In this document: positions 48,401 through 60,400 of the stretch, piece after piece
Layout: every line of letters begins with the position of its first letter
How positions within the stretch are numbered: position 1 is the stretch's first letter
Origin: Phallus indusiatus
Lineage: Eukaryota > Basidiomycota > Agaricomycetes > Phallales > Phallaceae
Length of the DNA stretch: 64,000 nt
Reading direction: 5' to 3'
Assembly: GCA_027605045.1 (NCBI GenBank)
Contig: JAQFWX010000006.1
Span: 124,001-188,000 of the forward strand
Position numbers and translations under genes: made by a program
Notes under the pieces: model-generated
Database searches by the model: none
The model's input: the letters and a program-made list of their open reading frames with translations, nothing else
What the model was told of the DNA's origin: nothing

Positions 48401-50843
48401 GTAAACAAGTCATGCACGCCAACAAAAAGGGAACTGAAGGGCGTGAGTATCGACTTGATATCTTCAATGCCGTCGAAAATATTTTGGAGCGAATTGATCG
48501 AGAGGGGTTCTCGTGCAGACACGATCGCGCCTACGATCACCTTAAAGTCCTCAATAAAATCCGCATCCTGGGATTCCGATTGGCTTGAAATGATCTGGTG
48601 ATATAGTCCATACAATGACGAAGACGAGGCCGAGATACAAGTTTTCCACTTCTTCTCGACGAGTTTTGAACGTATGACGGTGGGGTCCATGAATTTGCAA
48701 ACTGTCTGTGCCCACTGGAAAAGACCTTCGGCGCGCTTGGCTAGTACGCTGCGCCAATTTCCGTCTATCTTGTCAAGGATCGACGAAAGTGGAGAGAGAC
48801 AACTCGAGACATAAGCTTGAATATCCGAACGCGTTTCTTCCGCATCGATATCCTCCATTCGCTTACACAGAACATTGGAGTTTTGACACTGAAGCTCAAT
48901 GTCCTGTTCTGGACGAGTTGTCACAATGATCCGATAATTCTTTGGCAGCTCAGAGCATCTGTCAAGTAGTAGACCGAGGATTTCTTTGCGTTCGCTTCGA
49001 TCCCCACTTTCATCCAACGCGTCTACAACGATGATTACCGATCCAATGGTTTCCACGTTTTTGGAAGGCTTGACAATTAGTTCCTCAAACTGTGTTTCGG
49101 CATCCTTTTTCTTCCGAACCGCAGACTTGTTGATAACATTCACCAACTCTTTTCGCCACAAAGTGTCGCTGTCGGCCAAGTCGCGAGATATAGTGCTGAA
49201 AAGGAAATTTCGCCGGTCAGTGTAACTTCTGTTAAAGCAGAACATGGATCCGAGTCGGTTTTGCTTTTGATATATCCCGGCAATAGTATGTGCCACTGCA
49301 GATTTTCCTACTCCCGCTTGACCGCTCAATACGAGAATCTGAGGTGATGTATCGCTGTTGGTCCACTCTAATATTTCATTAATCAGCGTTTGGCGTGTCC
49401 CAGGTAAGCATCGTTTCTTAGGGAAAAACCCAGCGTCAGAGTCGTAGGGTATATCTCCGAGAAGCGTCAAATCATCTTATGAAAAGAGATGATGTGTGAT
49501 CGATAATATGTCACTTTGGTGATATACGTACTCAGTTCACCTATTTTTTCGGAAACGCGGAGTGTCACAATGCTAGTTTCAAGACTGACCGAATCTGTGA
49601 TGACCTTCATAAGGTGGTCGAATTTGTCGGTGAAGCCTTGGATCTTGCCATCCACACCACCACTAATCCCTTTCACCATATTATTGACTAAGGTTTGAAA
49701 TCAGATCTGATGCGCAACAGTATGATCTTAAGAAAAAAAGCAACCTGTATTTGTTGTACTGTATGCTCGTATGAAATACGCGCATTCGATGGTTTGCTGA
49801 ACTAGCACGGAAAGGGCTTTGGACTGTGTTCCCGTTAGCTCATGTAGCCGTTTCGCATCCGTAATGTAGTCGTAAATGTCTTTCAGTTTTATACATAGCT
49901 TTTTGATTTTTTCATCGCGGTTTTTTTGCGTGATTATAATCTTATGAAATAACAACCGTCATGTCGAGTTCTTTCAAACTAAAAAGTGTACTCTTACCTT
50001 TGGAATAACAGACAAAATATTCCAGGCTATTTTTACATAGGGGCTTATCTAGAATATTTTTTAGAAAAGGATAAAGGAGGTTTCTCATAAGCCTACCTCG
50101 GAAACATCGTCTATCACTTTCATAAAAACCTGGAACTGAAGGAGGAACGATGACCAGGCCTCATTTTGGTCATTATAGATTTGCACCGCAGAATCGATGA
50201 AGTTAAAAGCGTTAACCGCGACATCCAAATTTGGCAGGCTTGTTGACGACGCTGCTGGCGCATTTTCTATCACTTTCGAAAGGACGTCGGAAGATTTTTC
50301 AATGTTAAATGTTAATTGACATATTCCGATGATGTCTAATTTACATGGTCCTGTAATAATAAAAATGTAAGTACTAGACTAACAACGTTTTCGGGAACAT
50401 GACTAACCAGAGGTGCTTTGGATCTTGAGAAGCTCAATGACTCGGCGTTTGCACGAGCCAATTGTATTGTTCGGGGTAAGTCGATGGATCCGGACGATGG
50501 TAAACGTGAGCTGACTGTCATCAGTCAGTTCACCGGCGCTACCGTACTGGAATGTAAGTCAACATCACAAAGACTGCAATTCCTAACATACAAGAAGAAA
50601 GATTCATCCCAGATTACGCAGAGATCGATTTTGCTATATGCACTTTTCGCGCTCGTTCTCGTCTCGTTGTCGTTCTTGATCACTAGTTGAAACTTGTGAT
50701 CGGTTTTCCATGAAAATGAAGGATTTATCAAGCGAACGTCTGTATTCAGAGATATTTTGATGAAATTGAGACTTGTAGGAAATGGTTCTGAGGTTACCGG
50801 ATATTTTTATGCCTTCCCACGGATTGTTCGTCGATACGGCCAT
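45446..50843 (-). pseudogene. C2-NACHT-WD40 STAND protein (NLR-like), copy C, frameshifted
   Basis: Spliced model (minus): 50843-50798, 50739-50408, 50350-50097, 50048-49998, 49940-49745, 49687-49532, 49475-47995, 47944-45768 and 45710-45446. The gene starts MAVSTNNPWEGIKIS and keeps exon phases except in exon 2, where one base is missing around 50555-50575 and the C2-like domain breaks into a stop. Beyond that, the helical region (SPYVKIAWNILSVIPK), NACHT (Walker A GQAGVGKS, Walker B VIIVVDALDES), WD40 exon and cap (GWVLGLQGELLFWIP) read without a stop. The C2 motif has WKTDH where the others have W-K-(S/G)-DP, so a loop residue also changed. It is the most diverged of the four in the parts I compared. 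If the break is real, a truncated product starting inside the helical or NACHT region is possible; there is no evidence for that here. Confidence 0.83.
50555..50575 (-). other. One-base frameshift in copy C (C2 exon)
   Basis: The frame up to IWDESFFLYVRNCSLCDVDL and the frame from FQYGSAGELTDD onward differ by one. Copies B and D run continuously over this stretch. Summed exon lengths are one base short of a multiple of three. The exact position cannot be fixed because the flanks have diverged. Confidence 0.7.
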
Positions 50844-51768
50844 ACTAGACTGATGTTGCTGCGTCGCTGAGTACTGATGACTTCAAGTTACGGGGACATG
50901 CAGCTTGAAGCTGCGAGGCTGTTACGGGCGTCTTGAGCCGCTTTTGTACTTTGATGTCCTTTTGTTATTTTTCAATTCACACCCGTTGCTTCGTTCCGCC
51001 GCGGCCTCTCATTGGTCAAGATTAATAAGTCCCCGCACCTTTTATTTCCTACTTAGAGTCATCAAGGGAATACCGACGAGACACGTTACGAATACTTATG
51101 ATCATGCTTTCCCTCGAGTTCGTTCTGGATCGGGACTCTCAACGTCTTGTAGCATCCAAGCTACTTTCTTCGGCGCTTATAGTTGGCGACCAGACTTTGC
51201 CTTCTTTAAATCTTCTCGGCTCCACCTCGTAATTCAACCAATCACTGAGAAATGTTAGCTGATTTGCAATATTAACTCTTTGGCTGCATCGGACGGGCGA
51301 TCGCCACAATCATCACAATCTAGTCGGAACCAGTCTACTAGTTTAATCGCTGCTCTTGAGTTTCCCAATGCGCTTTTGCACAGCGTCGCACCGTAGCGCG
51401 ACATATTCAAACGAAGAGTGGCATATCGTGCGTTTGTTCTTTTCGGTACTCACTCGTCTCCTCAGTACTGGTATGTTTTACAGGGGACGAATATTAATTG
51501 CACATGCAAACCGCTCCAATAACATTCGAGTTGCCCATGAATGATTATCTTCGTCCAAAGGAAATACATAGCGGTATTACCCTCGGATGTTCGGTTTGAG
51601 TCCGCGATGAACATTAACATCGCGTTGCCATACCTATTGTCCTATTTCTAAACGGTGGTAGTTCACCTGTAAATGAACGTTACAACTGCCGATCATAACC
51701 CGAGTCCCGTCCTCGTTCCATAACTGTTGGCTGTCTAAACTGGATTTCGTCGATCCAGCAGAGCTGGA

Positions 51769-52383
51769 ATGTATATTATCCCAACATTGGCCGAGCTGGT
51801 AGAAACACCGAGCCTGTGTTTTCCCCTCAGTTATCGTCTCCGTTTTACCCAGCATCGAGCCCAGCATCAAGGCCGTCACGGTCCCCTTCTTGGCTGCGGA
51901 CGTCGCCGCGAACTAGCGCTACACAATAACTGTTTCGGACTACGGAATGTTAGCATGGTCGAATATTCTGCCATCGCTGGCTTCTCGATAGTGCTCATTG
52001 GTTGTTATCCAGGACGGTCGGATGCTCTCCCTTTCGCAACAGGTAGTTCGAGAGGCGGACGCGTTCTTCCACTTCGCATCATTACCATTCTGATAGATTT
52101 CGTCATCCTTGCTCCGGACATGCGTCTTACGGTCAGTGTGCCTACCTCAAGGAGCCAGCGTAATATGGACTTTAGTGAAGAAGGCAAGGCTTCCATAGCC
52201 TTGATTACCTTGAAGATCAAACCGAAGCAACGTGGACTTCTAGATGGTTTTCAAGTTAAAGCTTTCCTCGGCACGGCGCTGGTCAGGAACGAACGCACCT
52301 GTATCCTGGGGAGACAACCGTCAATCTTTCAAGCTTCAGCTTCAGGCCTCAGATATCCTACATCATACAACACCTTCCGTTGA
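51769..52383 (+). pseudogene. Longest surviving R1 reading frame
   Basis: This is 204 codons, with blocks (LAELVETPSLCFP; SDALPFATGSSRGGRVL; KPKQRGLLD; FLGTALVRNER) that match the minus-strand frames at 19579-18925 and 5927-5616. Two hydrophobic stretches (SIVLIGCY.. and RIITILIDFVIL) would fit membrane helices. I know no family for it. As the other copies are broken by shifts and stops, I read it as a gene under decay or a short-lived open frame. Confidence 0.3.
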
Positions 52384-54849
52384 AAGAGGCGATACTATTT
52401 CTGTTATAATTTCGTGAGTACATCGATGCTATTTCACGTGTTGTCGATGGGTATATTAGTCTGTATTCTAGGTATGCATGTTAGTACTTGTTCTTGAGCT
52501 TCTACCGCGTAGAGAGAGAGCTGAGAGCAATACCTAGGTGTACCACAGTATTCCCGGCTTAAGCCATACGTTCGCTTTCAAGATACATCTTCATTTCCCG
52601 TTCATTCACTGCAGTCACACATTTCAACTGAAACCGCTCGAGGACGCTTTATACATACTAGGCCTCATCCCCCCATTGCCAATGGGTTTCTTGTGATTTT
52701 AAATCAAAGAAGATCTTCAAGGCACTCATACGCTTTGCCACACCCGCAGAAATCTCCAAACACGTTGAAAGGGAGCGTCGGACGCGTTCCATCATTGGTT
52801 TCGGCGCATCCCTGATAGTTTCGAGCCCACCTTTCCCTGACGGCATACCAAGGGCCCCGCCCTTCCCGATATTTTCTCTCTCAAAGACTAGATATTTATA
52901 CTTGGTTTGTTGGGCATTTCTTGCCACTGTACAACAGAGCATATGTATGTGCGAACCGCCTCAGGAGCCACTAGTCACTGACGCTCGTCAGTCTTCGGAT
53001 TGACAGTGAATGATTATACCCTGCGTGGGTAAGATATGTGGTACTATTTCGCAATATCATGCTGTGCTTTCTACTCATTTTCTAATGTGCTGTTCAAGTT
53101 CATACATGGTCACGGTTTATCAGAACCGTTCTACATGGCCCGAATTATACTCAATTTGAGGTCGGCCGGTACCCTTGGCTAAGGCTGTACGCTCTCAGGT
53201 TGCATCACCACGCCCACCCCAGCGAGTTAGTGTAACGTAGAACCTCAAAAAAGAAGCCAAAGCTTACATCGTCCCTATCGCCTCAAAGATTGAAACGAAG
53301 CAAGGTAGAATGCCGGTTATTCCAGGGCTTCAAAGCCTGTCAATAACGGATGTATCTATAAAACAATTGTAGAACAATTTGGAGAGAAAGCTCAGGAGAC
53401 CGTAACGCCCAACTTCTCCAATACCTCCTAATATTTCGGTGAAAGTTTCCACAGGCTTTTCTATCAAGTATCGGACGTTATTTGGGTGGTTTTTGGATGT
53501 GTATATTGCCTCTATCATGGGTATGTGCATCTGACGTGCTTTGTGTATTACATATGTACCTACCGCTCAGTCTATCAACCAAATTCAACCAGTGGATTCA
53601 GATTTGGTGAAGACCTGTTCCCACCCACCCGCTATTCACTACAATCATAACGCTGTTAACTTAAACTGTTCGAAAATTGCATGCGTACTGACCAGCTGTT
53701 ATATCATGGGTTGACGCTGGCCGGCGGGTGGTTCATGCTTATGTATTCGACTGTTATACGTTTTGGATGTACATGTATAAAACGAATCAGAATAAGTGTC
53801 AGAATAGAAAAAAAATTAGGAAAGGTTTCCCGGCGAGTGACTCGTTTGAGATGTGTATCTGTTGGGGCGTCTCGGGTAAGTTGGCCATGAATGTGTACAC
53901 CGAATAGATTGATCCAAGCTTCGAGATGGTTTACGAAGATGGTGTAATGAATCGTTGGGCGAAATATCAAATCCGACCAAGACATTTGATTTTGCATGAG
54001 AACGTGCTTTCACGGTTTATGTCAAGGTTTTGTTAATTATTGAATTTCATCGAGAGGATAACGCGTTCTATGTAGGGAAACAGTGGTACAGCTGGAGGGG
54101 CCCGATTAGGGACTCAATCGCTTTCGAAGGCGACGGAAGATCAGGTCCTTGCCTTGGTGTATGGGAGATCTAGAATCATCCACCAGTGGGGTCGACGATC
54201 TAAGCGGAGCGGAACGTGCGTTGATAATGTGCCAGATCGACGTGATGGTTACAGAAGAAGCACTGGAACTGCAAAAATGACTAGAGCTTGACATAGGCCC
54301 GGACACTCGAGGATCTCCGTGACCGATTGAAACCCCGGATTCAGTTGGAGGTGGAGCCATGGTATAGTGTGTTGACCAAGAAGAGCGGAAAGACGTGTAA
54401 TACTTTCAACATTTGCAGGCTTAGGGGCTTCGTATTGTGCAGAGCGCGTCTCGACGTCACTGTCGTCGGCGGGTCGGGCCAGTTTAGTACGTTTGTTAGG
54501 GTGGTACTGAGAAGGTGCAGGCTTGACAGTCAACGAGGTGAAGGAGTTAGTTGACACGGGTGTTATTCTGATGGCAGACTTTGAGGGCGTTGCTGGCTCC
54601 TGTGATAGGAACGGAGTTGGTTCTAGCTCTGGGTGACCGGGCTCGACGGTGTGTGTGTGTTAATCCGATAAGTCCCTGAGGGCCTAGTCCTATTGGGCTC
54701 GACGGTTTTGACAGTTAACGTTGAGGAAAATGACATCACTAAGAGCGTTTTCGTGGACTTCCGTGAAGAAGTAGTGGAAGATGTTCGGCCAACGGAACAT
54801 TTAGGCGATTCTCCACGACTGGGACCAAAGTTGTGATGGAAGACAGAGG

Positions 54850-55250
54850 AGAAAATCGAGATATGTCTCAAACGCCAGCCTATCGATTGAAATCTCGATG
54901 AAAAGTGGAACCGTGTCGACTAACATCTTCCTTCGCTCTGAGACGTTTTCCCTGGTAGCCCTCATCAGAGTTGAAGGTCTGATATGTGCCAATTTATCGC
55001 GATCGTTCGGTGTCTTGAAAAACAATTCTATTAGGCCCATGTCTTAACATTAACAAGAAAACCAACACCGATTACACTTACCTCATCTTGGGCGAAACTC
55101 GTGTTCCCGGGAATCCACGCTCGCAGTGCATCTGGCCCTGTATCGTCATACGGCACGTTGCAATTCAGATTACACATGAAAGAGAAACATTTCCTAGGCA
55201 AAACTATATAAAAGCATTCATTAAGCAAGGGAAAAAGAAGTGCATTTGAA
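54850..55250 (-). repeat. Repeat R2, copy 4 (inverted)
   Basis: It is the inverted partner of 16150-16550. The minus-strand frame 55040-54801 starts MGLIELFFKTPNDRDKLAHI and contains ENVSERRKMLVDTVPLF; this is the most complete version of the R2 reading frame. Confidence 0.6.
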
Positions 55251-57449
55251 GAGGAAGAAAGACAGAGGGTAGGAGGGGAGAGTCACTGAGTCACAGAACC
55301 GAGACGATCTTCAGCGAAATGGATACATGGTTTTTACAAACTGAGTATTGTCACCTGTTCTAAGAGCAGGAGACCGTATGTTTTCGTTGGGTTTCGTTAG
55401 GCCGAGTGTGGGATTCGTGCCGTACCAAAGTGTTCTGATTGTCCTATTCTAATAAACTGCTGTCACCTATAAACGGGATATCAACAGAGAAATAAGATGG
55501 CAGCGCGTACGTCGGTACAGTCATTATTGTCTATGCGAATGCAGACTCTTGAGGGCGATTTGCGCGTGCACGAATGTTCTGCTCTGCAGCAACAGAGGAA
55601 TGCCCTTCAATAAACCAAGTGAATCAAATGTAAATGAGCATATCTAGAACGAATAGGTACAAGAAAAGAACAAACCCATGATAGACCGTTGTGCTTGAAT
55701 ACGATAGTGCAAACCCAAAATAAAGCGAATCAACAAAAAGCGTATGCGAAACACTCTTCTAACATTTTTGGCGATGTAGTCTTAATTATTGTCGCTGCTT
55801 CAGGAGAATGTGTGATAAAACCCAAAAGATCCGCTCCGATTGAAACTAACCAAGTCGCAAGGGTATGTTGTACTGAAGGCAGGGCTCGGAAACCGCGACG
55901 AGGCCAGCTTTCGCACTAGGTGTTTGATGCAAATCGTGCTAATCTTGATCCGTCCTTCCTATGTACTTTTAAGACGTGTTATAAGGCGAAATTGTTTGAC
56001 ACCTAAGCTAGTTGAATATTAAATAGTTTGCGTTGTAAACTACAATTGAAGGTTTCCGTGCCGTGACTCTTTGACTAGCCGTGAGCAAAGGCGTCAACAA
56101 ATGGCGCACACGATGGTAGAGTAACATCGAGAGCTGTAATAATCCGTTGGTTGAATCTACCTTCTGGTTCGAAATTGAATGATATCATGTGGCTTTTCTG
56201 AGGTGACAACCATGGCTAGGAAGAGATCTGCTTGAGGGGAAGATATCGAATCACAGAGCCGAGATGATTATTCGCGGAACTAAAGGTGCGGTTTACAAGC
56301 TGACTATCCCAGTAGAATGAGATAGTATGCTTTTGTCGCTTCGTCATACATGAAACAACTTTCAAACCGACTGTGGGATTCGTAGCGTGCTGAGGTATTT
56401 CCGATTGTCCTACTCGGATGAACCATCTATAAACAGGACATCTACAGAGAATTGCGATGGCAGCACGCACGTCAGTACATTCATTTGTTGTTTATCGGGA
56501 TACAGACTCCTGAGGGTGATTTGCGCGTATATGTATGTTCTGCAGTACAGCGTCAGAGGAGTGTCTTCAATAAACCAAGCAAATCAAACATAGACGAGCT
56601 AACCAAGACGGCCAGGAATTGTGCCTTGGTTGTTGGATTGACCTGAGATTAAGCCCTGAGTACCTCCCAAGGGAGTTGGTGCTTTGTTGCTCGCGCTAAG
56701 AATATGCTGAAGTACTGAAGGGCGGGAAACCGACGAGTCCACGGAGACTAGGATTTTAGGCAAGGCTCCGACGGCGCTCGGTCCTTGGTGACGAATAGTA
56801 ATGGTTGTTAGTAAGTCACATTATGCTGTGTTACAGTGTGCAACATACCTAACGCATGAAATTTGAAAACCTCAGGATAACCAGCCCAGAGTTTGAGTCA
56901 TTGCAGATCAGATTGAGTTAACATTTGGTTAACATTTGGTTAACATCGAGTTTGTCCGTGACCGCGTGACCCGTGACGAGCCGGTTTAGATTCAATTTCC
57001 CAGGACCTTTCCTTATAGCCTTGTTCAGCACCTGCAAGACGTCGAGCCTCAGTTTCATACTTGATACGGAGAGCCTAAGGTACATTCGTGATGAATACGT
57101 CCTCACGTTTTGTGAGCTCATTCTTTACTTCAGGTAAGTTTTAACCATTCTTTTTTATCGAAGCTAGTGTTTATTCGTCCATTTCAAGTTGTTGATAGGG
57201 TTTGAGGTCTGGCAATTGTGCGGACTCTGAATCCGCAGATTCTAGACGTTCCTAGGTATAGAAACCTTGTATTGACGTTAGCCAATGAAGAAGAAGATTG
57301 CAACATAGACTGAAAATTATTAAATAAAGTTCATACCACTCAAGGCGTTTTGAACACAGCTCTCGCCCCCCACGGATCTGGGTCGCAGCGCTCAGCCCTT
57401 TAGTCCGGATAACTCACTCATTATTACAATTGTTCAACGAGATTTGGTT

Positions 57450-60400
57450 ATGCCCAATTTAACGGAAGGTATAAAAATATATGGTGACTCCAAAATTTCC
57501 CATTCAAATTTCGCTTCAATCTTATTCATGGATCGCAATCCCTTCGAATAAAGACGTTCGCTTGATTAATCCTCCACCCTCCTCATGGAAAAGTGATCCC
57601 AAGTTTCAAATAGAGATCAAGAATGGAAACCAAGCGAGAACGAGCACCAAACGCGCATGGAAGAAAGGTGATAACAGCTGTGTGATCTGGGACGAGTCTT
57701 TCGTATTGTACGTTATCAACAATTGCGATCCGTTTCGATGTCATTTCACATTACAATGTAGTACCAGTGAACCTACTGAAGACACGCTCCTGACGTTTAC
57801 CGTTATCCGGACCCATCGATTGATTCCAGACACTATAATTGGCTCGAGCGAAGGCCGAGTCACTGAGCTCCTCAAGACACAAAGTAGGTCTAATTATTTC
57901 GAAAACATCGTTGTTAGTCTAGCACTCACATGATTACAGGTCCATGTAAATTGGATGTCGACGGGAAATGTCATATAACATTCAAGATTGAAACAACATC
58001 CGACGTCACTTCTGAAGTGGTAGAACAAGCCTTAACGACGTTAGGAAATCTATCGAATCTGAAAGTCCCAGCCAAGGTTGTCAACCCGGTCATCATTGCG
58101 GAGCAGGTCTACAAGGATAATGAGAAAACTTGGTCGTCGTTTATTGACAAGTTTGAAGTTTTTGTAGGAGTAATCGATGAAATTTCAGAGGTAACTCCCT
58201 TAGCAAACATACTTTCATCCTTTTTCAAAGTTCTTTTTTTTAGATAAGCCCATATGTGAAGGTGGCGTGGAGTGTTCTGTCCGTTATTCCAAAGGTAAGA
58301 GCATCTTATTTTTTCTCGTGAGCTATATTCATTTCTTGTAAGACGATCATCGCAAAAAAGAATCGTGACGACAGGATTAAACAGCTATGTGATAAATTGA
58401 AGGACGTTTACGACTACATTATGGATTCGAAACGGCTATCTGAGCTGACCAATACCCAGTCTAAGACACTTTCCGCGGTGGTTCGGCAAACTACTGAATG
58501 CGCGTATTATATACGAGCATACTGTACCGAAGACACAGGTTGTTATTCCTCATATCTTGTCATCGCGCAATGAAGTCTGATTTTCGATGTCTAGTTAATA
58601 ACACATTGAAAGGAATTTTCGGGAGTGCGGATGACAAGATCCGAGATTTCAACCAAAGCTTCGACCGGCTTATAAAGAATATGAAAAGTTCAGTCAATCT
58701 TCAAACTAGCATTGTGACACTTCGTGTGGAAAAGGGTGTTAGTGAATTAAGTATGTTTACATTGATTAATTACCGTTATCATTTATTCATGATATCGCCC
58801 TTTCGTTGTAAGTTGGTTTACATTTACTCAAGGACATGCGTTATAACGGTACTCCGCCTCTACCTGGAAAACAGTGCCTACCAGGGACTCGTCGAAGGCT
58901 GATCGATGATATATTGAAACGCATCAACGACGACGCATCGCCACAGATTCTTGTAGTGAGTGGACCAGCGGGAGTAGGAAAGTCCGCGATAGCACATACC
59001 ATTGCAGGAATCTTCAAGGAACAAAATCGACTTGGATCCATGTTCCGTTTCGACAGGAGTTTCCCAAACCGGCGAAGTTGCCTTTTTAGCACGATATCAC
59101 GCGACTTGGCAGATGGTGACGTTCTGTGGCGAAAAGAGTTGGTAGAGAATATTACTCCCAGCATTGCAGTTCGGGAGATTGAGGATCCTGAAACACAATT
59201 CAACGAGTTTATTATCAAGCCTTCGCAAAATGCAGAAATTACGGGACCGGTGTTTATCGTTGTAGATGCGCTGGATGAAAGTGGAGACCGAAACGAACGC
59301 GAGGTAATTTTGGAAATCCTCCTCGGCAGGTGGTCCGAGCTTCCCAAAAACTATCGTTTGATGGTTACAACTCGTCCTGAACAGGACATTGAAGCTCAAT
59401 GTCAAAAATTCGATATTCCATGTATACGAATGGGTGATATTGATGCGGAGGAAACATATCGTGATATTGAAGCCTATGTCCTGAAGCGTCTAGATTCGAT
59501 ATCGTCAATTCTAAACAACATAGACGGAAATTGGCACAACATATTAGCCGAGCGCGCGGAGGGTCTTTTCCAATGGGCGCAGACTGTTTGCGAGTTCATT
59601 AATCCCACTATTACGCGTTCGCAACTCGTGAAGAAGAAATGGAAAACCTGTATCTCAAACTCGTCTTCATCATTATACGGACTATATCGTCAAATCATCT
59701 CAAGCCAGGCGGAAGTCGAGGACAAGGACTTCGTCGAAGACTTCAAGACGATCGTAGGCGCAATTATAATTGCGCAGAAACCCCTGTCGATAGATGCGCT
59801 ACAAAATATTTTTGACGATATTGGAGATATCAAGTCAATACTTACCCCATTCGGTTCTTTTTTTGTTGGTGTCCATGACCCGTTGACCCCCGTCCGGCCT
59901 GTTCACACCTCTTTATTCGATTTTTTCATCTCCAAAAAAATCGCCAAGGAAATAAACGAGTATTACATCGACACATCAGACCAAAGCCGAATGACGCTCG
60001 GTTGTCTCAAAGTGATGAATCGGATGCTCTGTTTCAATATCTGTCAGCTCAAGACATCACACCTGCTCAATAAAGAGGTGCCTGATTTCGATGCTGTCGA
60101 GAAATTCATCCCGCTTCATTTGTCGTATTCATCTCATCATTGGATTGACCATCTCCAATCTTCTCCTGTTAGCGAGGAGCTGATTCGTGAAATCCGGAGA
60201 TTGATGGACCACAAACTGTTGTATTATTTTGAAGCGCTCAGTTTGCTAAATACAATGTACCTGGGCTGTGAGACGGTGCTCAAAATAGTGGACTGGTGTA
60301 AAGTGGGTAATTCCTCGCCTATTGCATATATATCAATGTCTGAATCAGACGATGATAGGACTCGGATGACGGCTTGGCTGCGGATGCAATAGATGCATGG

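Larger units (their letters stand above)
50844..57449. other. Repeat-rich region between NLR copies C and D
   Basis: No intact gene is supported. Roughly 51350-52380 is the inverted relative of R1 with a longer plus frame (51769-52383, 204 codons) than in the other copies. Then 52700-54560 pairs with the inner part of the left arm, 54850-55250 is R2 copy 4, and 55300-57130 pairs with the 5' flanks of copies A and B. A tandem TTAACATTTGG repeat lies at 56918-56945. A conserved stretch ending CTTTACTTCAGGTAAGTTTT near 57130, shared with copy A, could be an untranslated exon with a donor upstream of the NLR start. Confidence 0.55.

Noticed and set aside
58841..59347. 168-codon minus-strand frame inside copy D
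   Set aside because: It is antisense to the NACHT exon, and the same shadow exists opposite copy A; no independent evidence.
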